Positions 58,397 through 64,000 of a stretch of DNA of 64,000 bases are shown here, in pieces (the first letter of the stretch is position 1; every line of letters begins with the position of its first letter). The stretch is from positions 310,001-374,000 of the forward strand of contig NZ_BMFH01000001.1 in the NCBI RefSeq assembly GCF_014638095.1, written 5' to 3'. The notes beneath the pieces were generated by a model, which saw nothing but the letters and a program-made list of their open reading frames with translations, ran no database searches and was not told where the DNA came from. This DNA comes from Muriicola marianensis. GTDB lineage: Bacteria; Bacteroidota; Bacteroidia; Flavobacteriales; Flavobacteriaceae. Made by a program: the position numbers and the translations under genes.

Positions 58397-60486
58397 TAAT
58401 TTTCCAGTTCTTTTTTCAGATACTCGTATTCCTCACCCCGGAGTTCGTTCAGAATTAGTTCAAACTGCTGCCTTCTCCCGGGTTTATCCAGCTCCCTTTT
58501 CAGGATGTTCCTGGCGAATTGTCTGAATTGCCAGGACGGATACAAGGCCGCATTGATCAGGTCTTTCAGGTTCTTTCGGGAATAAGGAAAAACCTCCCCG
58601 ATAAGGCTGAAAGCCAGTTGTCTGACTTCCATCGGAAACTGCGGGGCCGTATACGCGAACAGTTCTTCCCTGTACATATTCTTTTCAACATCAGAGCCGT
58701 AATCCCTGGTCAAGATAGCTAAAAGAAGCCATAGCTGGCGTATGTTTTTGTTTGGAAAACCTGTGATGTCTTTTACTTTTTCCAGATAGAGGATCCTCCT
58801 GTCAGGGTGGTGAAGCCATAATCTGTACAATGCATTCTCCTGGGTTGTATAACTGTCATCATCCAGGAGGGATTCATAATACGGGAGCAAGTCGCCTTCA
58901 TCGGACCCCGGGATCAGTGAGAGGGCCTGCCTCACCTGAGTACTTCGTGTTTCAAAGGCTTTTTTCAAGAACTCTGAGGAAAGTGACCTGTGGTAGGATA
59001 GAATCACCCGCTTTTTGAATTGCTCGGAGTCTGTTGTATCCCAGTACCTGCGGATGATGGACTCGTCTTCTGCCGGACTGGTTGTCAGTTCCTGACTCAG
59101 GTTTTTAAAAAGATCTATGGGGCGATACGACCGTCTCAGATGGTCCATCACTTCCCTATACGGGAAGTTCGTACTTTCCAGCCAGGATTCTCGAAAGTGC
59201 TTCAGATCCCGAGCCGATAATGTGTTGGAGATATCTGTGAAATCTGATACCGCAACATTCTTAAAAGAATACGTCTGCAGGAAATCTGTGATCGTCTTCC
59301 TGTAAGCCTCCTCCCCCATAATTTTCCTGAGCATCAGAAGAGCGAGTCCGCCCTTATCATAAAAGGTCAGGCTGCTCGCTCCGGGATCGAGGAGGGATTC
59401 TCCCCGGCCTTCCCTGGCTTGTTCACTCAGGATCTCTGCCTTGTCGTACAGCATCCAGTAGAACTCATCTTCCCCCAGAAATTCCTTTTCGGCAAGCCAG
59501 GCATAGTAGCTGGCAAACCCTTCATGCAACCAGTGACTGGAGGCATCTACTTCGGTCACCAGATTTCCGAACCACTGGTGCGCGAGCTCATGGGCGTTGA
59601 CATTGACAAAATTCCGGTCGGTAAAGGCGGTGGAATCAATCACGTAGGCATCTGAAAACAGGGTAGTTCCGGTATTTTCCATCCCGGCATATAAAAAATC
59701 CCTCACCGGTACCATTTTGTAGTTCTGCCACGGATATGGAACCCCAATCTCTTTTTCGAAAAAGTTGAAGACCTCCCGACTAAAACGGTAAGTAGGTTCT
59801 ACCCGGAGACTGTCGCCAGGATAATAATACATGTCAATAGGAATGCCAGATCCGGATTCTATTCTCTTGGAATCATAGTTCCCTACAGCAAATGCCAGGA
59901 GGTAACTGCTCATAGGCTGGTTCATCTGCCATCGCCATATCCTCTTTTCGCCTTCATCTTGTATTTCAGCAAGCTGCCCGTTGGCAATGACGTCATAATT
60001 CTTGTCGACCCCGATCTCAATGCCAAAAGTGACCTTTTCGGTCATCGAGTCAAAACTGGGCACCCAATGACTGCTGTATTTTCCCTGCCCCTGCGTCCAG
60101 ATCTGTTCGTTTCCTGCAATGGAATCGTTCCATCCCAGGAAATACAAAGCCTGGGCAGGCTGGCACTGATATTCAATTTCAAGATCGTACTTCCGTTCCG
60201 GTCGTAATTTTTTCCTGATCACGAGGGCTCTTCCGTCATAGGAGTACCTTGCTTTTTTCCCGTTTAGTAAAACCGCCTGTATCTGCATATTCCTCGCATC
60301 GAGAAATACAGAATCTGTTTTGGAGATGGAAGTGAATTCGTACCGGACCCGGCCGATTACCCTTTCTTCCAGAGGAAGCAATTCTACCCCGATGTCGCCC
60401 TTGATAAAATCCCAGGCCGTGTCATCCTGCGCAGCAGACGAACCAATCAATAAGAAGATACTTGCAATCGTGAGGACACGCTTCAT
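58396..60486 (-). CDS. M1-family zinc aminopeptidase, exported
   Basis: A 696-residue enzyme with a signal peptide (MKRVLTIASIFLLIGSSAAQ). The N-terminal beta saddle is followed by the substrate motif YAGMEN (266-271). Zinc ligands are H299ELAH303, with Glu322 in WLHEGFASYY; Glu300 is the general base. The C-terminus is helical (ARM-like, about 500-696). It trims N-terminal residues from peptides in the periplasm. ATG 60486 was preferred to 60498 because it starts the signal peptide cleanly. The intact active site contrasts with the dead M1-like protein at 39346. Translationally coupled to the patatin gene downstream. Confidence 0.95.
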   Translation of the reverse strand: MKRVLTIASIFLLIGSSAAQDDTAWDFIKGDIGVELLPLEERVIGRVRYEFTSISKTDSVFLDARNMQIQAVLLNGKKARYSYDGRALVIRKKLRPERKYDLEIEYQCQPAQALYFLGWNDSIAGNEQIWTQGQGKYSSHWVPSFDSMTEKVTFGIEIGVDKNYDVIANGQLAEIQDEGEKRIWRWQMNQPMSSYLLAFAVGNYDSKRIESGSGIPIDMYYYPGDSLRVEPTYRFSREVFNFFEKEIGVPYPWQNYKMVPVRDFLYAGMENTGTTLFSDAYVIDSTAFTDRNFVNVNAHELAHQWFGNLVTEVDASSHWLHEGFASYYAWLAEKEFLGEDEFYWMLYDKAEILSEQAREGRGESLLDPGASSLTFYDKGGLALLMLRKIMGEEAYRKTITDFLQTYSFKNVAVSDFTDISNTLSARDLKHFRESWLESTNFPYREVMDHLRRSYRPIDLFKNLSQELTTSPAEDESIIRRYWDTTDSEQFKKRVILSYHRSLSSEFLKKAFETRSTQVRQALSLIPGSDEGDLLPYYESLLDDDSYTTQENALYRLWLHHPDRRILYLEKVKDITGFPNKNIRQLWLLLAILTRDYGSDVEKNMYREELFAYTAPQFPMEVRQLAFSLIGEVFPYSRKNLKDLINAALYPSWQFRQFARNILKRELDKPGRRQQFELILNELRGEEYEYLKKELEN

Positions 60487-60506
60487 ATAACCGGGCATTT
60501 CCCTTC

Positions 60507-60514
60507 CAAAATTA
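60507..60514 (-). promoter_or_regulatory. -7 promoter element (TAATTTTG) for the M1 aminopeptidase gene
   Basis: On the minus strand TAATTTTG fits TAnnTTTG, 20 bases before the ATG at 60486, in the gap shared with divergent recG. Confidence 0.5.
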
Positions 60515-60562
60515 GTATTTTGATCTGTTGGAGTTGAATGATGTAACCGTTAATTTAGTGAA

Positions 60563-62668
60563 ATGAAAACGGATCTGCTGCAAACCCCGATCACGTATCT
60601 CAAAGGGGTGGGCCCCAACAGGGCTCAGGCATTGCAGTCAGAGTTGGGCATCACCACCTATAACGATCTCCTGCACTTCTTCCCCAACCGGTATATCGAC
60701 AAGACCCGGTATTACAAGATCTCCGAACTGGAACGCAATTCGGCTGAGGTGCAACTCATCGGGAAGATTGTCCATATCAAGACGGTTGAACAAAAAAGAG
60801 GAAGCAGGCTTGTCGCCAGGTTTGTGGACGATACCGGAGAGATGGAACTGGTCTGGTTCCGCGGCCATAAATGGATACGGGAACAACTGCAGCTCAACGT
60901 ACCCTATGTCATCTTCGGAAGGACGAATTGGTTCAACGGGCTTTTTTCCATGCCGCACCCGGAGATGGAGCTCCTGGCGGCCCATGAACAGGGAATGCGC
61001 ATCCATATGCAACCCATCTACCCGTCTACAGAAAAATTGAGCAATAAAGGGATCACGAATCGGGTCCTGAGCAATATGGTGCAGCAACTATTTTCGGAGA
61101 CCGGAGGGGTATACGGGGAGACGCTGTCTAAAGACCTGCTGGACGACCTGAAGCTGGTCTCCCGTTCGGAAGCCCTGTTCAACATCCATTTTCCAAAAGA
61201 TCAGAAAAAACTAGCCAAAGCTCAGTTCCGATTGAAACTGGAAGAGCTCTTCTTCGTACAGCTCCAGCTGATCGCCAAGAAACTACTTCGAAAAAAGAAG
61301 ATCAAAGGTCTGCCTTTCGAGCATGTCGGAGAACATTTTAACACCTTCTACCGGGACTTTCTCCCATTCGAGCTGACAGGGGCACAACAAAGGGTGATCA
61401 AAGAGATCAGGGCCGATCTGGGAAGCAACGCCCAGATGAACAGGTTATTGCAGGGCGATGTGGGTTCCGGAAAGACCATCGTCGCTCTGATGAGCATGTT
61501 GCTTGCCATAGACAACGGGTACCAGTCTTGTCTCATGGCTCCCACAGAGATCCTGGCCAACCAGCATTTCAACAGCCTGAAGGAGGTCCTGGGGGATATG
61601 AAAATAAACATAGCCTTGCTCACGGGTTCAGTTCGGAAATCGGACAGGAAGGGTATTCACGAAGCGCTGGAAGACGGATCTCTTCACATCCTTGTGGGAA
61701 CCCATGCCGTGCTCGAACAAAAGGTAAGGTTTAAGAACCTGGGGCTGGCCATCATTGACGAACAGCACCGCTTTGGGGTGGCCCAGCGATCCAAACTCTG
61801 GAAAAAGAACGACATCCCACCTCATATACTGGTCATGACAGCCACCCCTATTCCCAGGACCCTGGCGATGAGCCTGTACGGCGACCTGGATATCTCGGTA
61901 ATCGACGAATTACCTCCCGGCAGAAAGCCCGTGAAGACCGTACACCGGTATGATACCAACAGACTGAAAGTATTCCGATTTCTCAAAGATGAGATCAAAA
62001 AAGGCCGGCAGGTCTATGTGGTCTACCCGCTGATCCAGGAATCCCAGGCTTTGGACTACAAGGATCTAATGGATGGTTATGAAAGTATTTCCAGAGAATT
62101 TCCCCTGCCCGATTACAGGATTTCCATAGTTCATGGGCAGATGAAATCAGAAGACAAGGATTACGAAATGGCCCGGTTTGTCAAAGGAGAGACTCAGATC
62201 ATGGTAGCTACCACTGTAATTGAGGTGGGGGTGAATGTTCCCAATGCAACGGTGATGATCATCGAAAGTGCCGAGCGCTTTGGCCTCTCACAGCTTCACC
62301 AGCTTCGTGGCCGGGTGGGCCGCGGAGGTGAGCAGAGCTATTGTATCCTGATGACGGGCCACAAGCTATCGGCTGATGCCAGGACGAGGATAGAAACCAT
62401 GACCCGTACCCAGGACGGTTTTGAAATCGCAGAGGTAGACCTCAAATTAAGGGGGCCCGGTGACCTGATGGGGACCCAGCAGAGCGGTCTCCTCAACCTG
62501 AAGATCGCCGATATCGTTAGGGATAATGAGATCCTGAAGACCGCACGGTATTATGCACTTCGGGTCCTGCAGGAAGACCCCGATCTGGTCCTGGAAAAGA
62601 ACATACCCATCAGGCATACTTATGCCGAGCTCCTCAGGCACAAGAACATCTGGAACTACATCAGCTAG
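60563..62668 (+). CDS. recG: ATP-dependent DNA helicase RecG
   Basis: A 701-residue branch-migration helicase. The N-terminal wedge/OB domain (about 1-160, from TPITYLKGVGPNRAQAL) binds forks. Helicase motifs are GDVGSGKTIVALM, then MAPTEILANQHF, VGTHAVLEQKV, IIDEQHRFGVAQR, MTATPIPRTLAMSLYGDLD, then the C-terminal VATTVIEVGVNVPNATVM and QLHQLRGRVGRGGEQSYC. The RecG tail (FEIAEVDLKLRGPGDLMGTQQSG) is present. It restarts stalled forks and resolves Holliday junctions. ATG at 60563 matches the family start. Divergent from the M1 aminopeptidase gene with a 76-base shared gap. Confidence 0.97.
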   Translation: MKTDLLQTPITYLKGVGPNRAQALQSELGITTYNDLLHFFPNRYIDKTRYYKISELERNSAEVQLIGKIVHIKTVEQKRGSRLVARFVDDTGEMELVWFRGHKWIREQLQLNVPYVIFGRTNWFNGLFSMPHPEMELLAAHEQGMRIHMQPIYPSTEKLSNKGITNRVLSNMVQQLFSETGGVYGETLSKDLLDDLKLVSRSEALFNIHFPKDQKKLAKAQFRLKLEELFFVQLQLIAKKLLRKKKIKGLPFEHVGEHFNTFYRDFLPFELTGAQQRVIKEIRADLGSNAQMNRLLQGDVGSGKTIVALMSMLLAIDNGYQSCLMAPTEILANQHFNSLKEVLGDMKINIALLTGSVRKSDRKGIHEALEDGSLHILVGTHAVLEQKVRFKNLGLAIIDEQHRFGVAQRSKLWKKNDIPPHILVMTATPIPRTLAMSLYGDLDISVIDELPPGRKPVKTVHRYDTNRLKVFRFLKDEIKKGRQVYVVYPLIQESQALDYKDLMDGYESISREFPLPDYRISIVHGQMKSEDKDYEMARFVKGETQIMVATTVIEVGVNVPNATVMIIESAERFGLSQLHQLRGRVGRGGEQSYCILMTGHKLSADARTRIETMTRTQDGFEIAEVDLKLRGPGDLMGTQQSGLLNLKIADIVRDNEILKTARYYALRVLQEDPDLVLEKNIPIRHTYAELLRHKNIWNYIS

Positions 62669-62755
62669 TATAAAACCACCTCAAACTACCGGCAGATCGC
62701 AGGTTGAACATCGTAATTTCAAAAAGGGGAAATTTCATTTCAATTCCCTATTTTA

Positions 62756-62763
62756 TAGTTTTG
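62756..62763 (+). promoter_or_regulatory. -7 promoter element (TAGTTTTG) for leuC
   Basis: TAGTTTTG fits TAnnTTTG 21 bases before the leuC ATG at 62785. No attenuator peptide or T-box-like structure is apparent in the 116-base gap after recG. Confidence 0.55.
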
Positions 62764-62784
62764 GTCGCTTAGAATAATCTGAAT

Positions 62785-64000
62785 ATGAGTACAGGTAGAA
62801 CACTGTTTGACAAAGTTTGGGATGCACACGTGGTGCGAAAGATTGAACAGGGACCCGATGTCTTGTTCATAGACCGCCATTTGGTACATGAAGTTACAAG
62901 TCCGGTGGCTTTCCTCGGCCTGAAAAAACGAAAGAGCAAGGTGCTCTATCCCGGCAGAACATTTGCCACAGCAGACCACAATACGCCCACCCGTAACCAG
63001 CACCTCCCGGTTAAAGACCCACTGTCTGCCAACCAGTTGAGGGCCCTGGAGGAAAACGCCAGGGAGCACGGGATCCCCTACTGGGGACTGGGGCACAGGA
63101 AAAATGGGATCGTCCACGTGATCGGACCTGAGAATGGCATTACCCTGCCCGGGGTGACTGTGGTATGCGGGGATTCTCACACTTCCACACACGGAGCTTT
63201 TGGTGCCATTGCATTTGGAATAGGGACCTCAGAAGTGGAAATGGTCCTGTCTACCCAGTGCATTATGCAGCCCAAGCCCAAAAGGATGCGGATCACGATC
63301 GACGGACAATTAAATGCGGCGGTGACCCCAAAGGATGTCGCCCTATACATCATTTCCCAATTGAGTACTTCAGGGGCCACGGGTTATTTTGTGGAATACG
63401 CCGGAGAGGTATTTCGGAATATGTCGATGGAAGGAAGGATGACGGTCTGCAATCTGAGCATTGAAATGGGCGCCCGCGGCGGTATGGTCGCCCCGGATCA
63501 AAAAACCTTTGATTACATAAAAGGAAGAGAATACACGCCTAAGGGTGCCGACTGGGATAAGGCGATGGAATACTGGGAGACCCTGTATTCCGATAAGGAC
63601 GCCCAATTTGATAAAGAAGTCGTATTCGACGGTTCAGCCATAGAACCCATGATCACCTATGGAACCAACCCGGGAATGGGCATGGGCATCACCTCCGGTA
63701 TCCCGAGGGCAGAATCCCTGGATGGCGGAGTAGCCACTTACAGGAAGTCTTTGGAATACATGGATTTCAGCGAGGGAGATGCTATGTTGGGGAAAAAGAT
63801 CGATTTTGTATTTCTCGGCAGCTGTACGAACGGGAGGATCGAGGACTTCAGGGCCTTTGCCCAGGTGGTAAAAGGTCGCAAAAAAGCAGATAACGTAACG
63901 GCCTGGCTGGTACCGGGCTCACATCAGGTGGAAGAGGCTATCAGGGAAGAAGGAATTTTGGAGATCCTGGAGGAGGCCGGATTCGAACTCCGGGAACCAG
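62785..64000 (+). CDS. leuC: 3-isopropylmalate dehydratase large subunit, partial at window edge
   Basis: The first 405 codons of an aconitase-superfamily enzyme (full length about 465). From ATG 62785 it begins [17 protein letters not shown]. LeuC blocks follow: [16 protein letters not shown], then [30 protein letters not shown] (holding the cluster-region Cys) and [13 protein letters not shown] near the 3' end. With LeuD it isomerises 2-isopropylmalate in leucine synthesis through a [4Fe-4S] cluster. The third cluster Cys region is at or beyond the window end. leuD, leuA and leuB, often adjacent in flavobacteria, would lie downstream. Confidence 0.97.
   Translation, partial: MSTGRTLFDKVWDAHVVRKIEQGPDVLFIDRHLVHEVTSPVAFLGLKKRKSKVLYPGRTFATADHNTPTRNQHLPVKDPLSANQLRALEENAREHGIPYWGLGHRKNGIVHVIGPENGITLPGVTVVCGDSHTSTHGAFGAIAFGIGTSEVEMVLSTQCIMQPKPKRMRITIDGQLNAAVTPKDVALYIISQLSTSGATGYFVEYAGEVFRNMSMEGRMTVCNLSIEMGARGGMVAPDQKTFDYIKGREYTPKGADWDKAMEYWETLYSDKDAQFDKEVVFDGSAIEPMITYGTNPGMGMGITSGIPRAESLDGGVATYRKSLEYMDFSEGDAMLGKKIDFVFLGSCTNGRIEDFRAFAQVVKGRKKADNVTAWLVPGSHQVEEAIREEGILEILEEAGFELREP

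Noticed and set aside
62669-62784. Leader peptide or T-box riboswitch before leuC
   Set aside because: No run of leucine codons, no T-box-like bulge or terminator pair; only a -7 promoter element is visible.
1-64000. Mobile elements, CRISPR arrays, tRNA genes
   Set aside because: No transposase or integrase protein, no regularly spaced repeats, and the short gaps show no cloverleaf-like sequence.

Overview
The window looks like ordinary chromosome of a marine-type member of the Flavobacteriaceae (Bacteroidota). The signs are: promoters matching the Bacteroidota -7 element TAnnTTTG; a fused alpha/beta E1 of the branched-chain 2-oxoacid dehydrogenase; OmpA-type lipoproteins; DUF1835, DUF6340-like and DUF4130 genes; a Smr-less MutS2; and many lipoproteins and surface beta-barrels. 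I saw no rRNA or tRNA gene, insertion sequence, prophage, CRISPR array or integrase. Genes are tightly packed: no gene-free stretch exceeds about 220 bases, and many neighbours overlap by 1 to 14 bases.

Layout. (1) 1-4618, minus strand: a six-gene, mostly overlapping operon with a FAD oxidoreductase, a methyltransferase, a type III polyketide synthase, an enoyl reductase, a FabZ-like dehydratase and a ketosynthase cut by the window edge. It reads as a dedicated acyl-chain builder feeding a type III PKS with two tailoring enzymes. (2) 4.6-15 kb: an OmpA lipoprotein, a lipocalin-like lipoprotein, the BCKDH E1 fusion, a 2OG-Fe(II) oxygenase, SUI1, DUF1835, a nucleoside phosphorylase, a cytoplasmic substrate-binding-like protein, ung and an MscS channel. 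(3) 15-33 kb: housekeeping and envelope genes (mutS2, dicarboxylate symporter, aroC, a degenerate LpxH-like phosphoesterase, YdiJ-type dehydrogenase, TlpA thioredoxin, rhomboid, LpxL-like acyltransferase, glmM, AcpH, ggt). (4) 33.9-38.6 kb: a DNA-damage-like module with a LexA/CI-type HTH-S24 repressor, three phased operators in a divergent promoter, a DUF4130/TIGR03915 DNA-metabolism gene, then uvrA. (5) 38.6-47.5 kb: a LOG protein, an M1 pseudopeptidase fused to an outer-membrane barrel, a second E1 fusion with altered TPP-motif residues, a kinase-aminotransferase fusion and DoxX. (6) 47.5-64 kb: holA divergent from a small HsdR_N-type nuclease, GT2, two related OmpA-like lipoproteins, a YciO-like protein, a UvrD-type helicase, DsrE, M20 peptidase, patatin, an active M1 aminopeptidase, recG and the start of leuC.

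The best candidates for undescribed biology are the S24 repressor switch at 34.7-34.9 kb, the type III PKS operon, and the catalytically dead M1-barrel fusion. All functions are inferred from reading protein and DNA sequence by eye; no database search was run.
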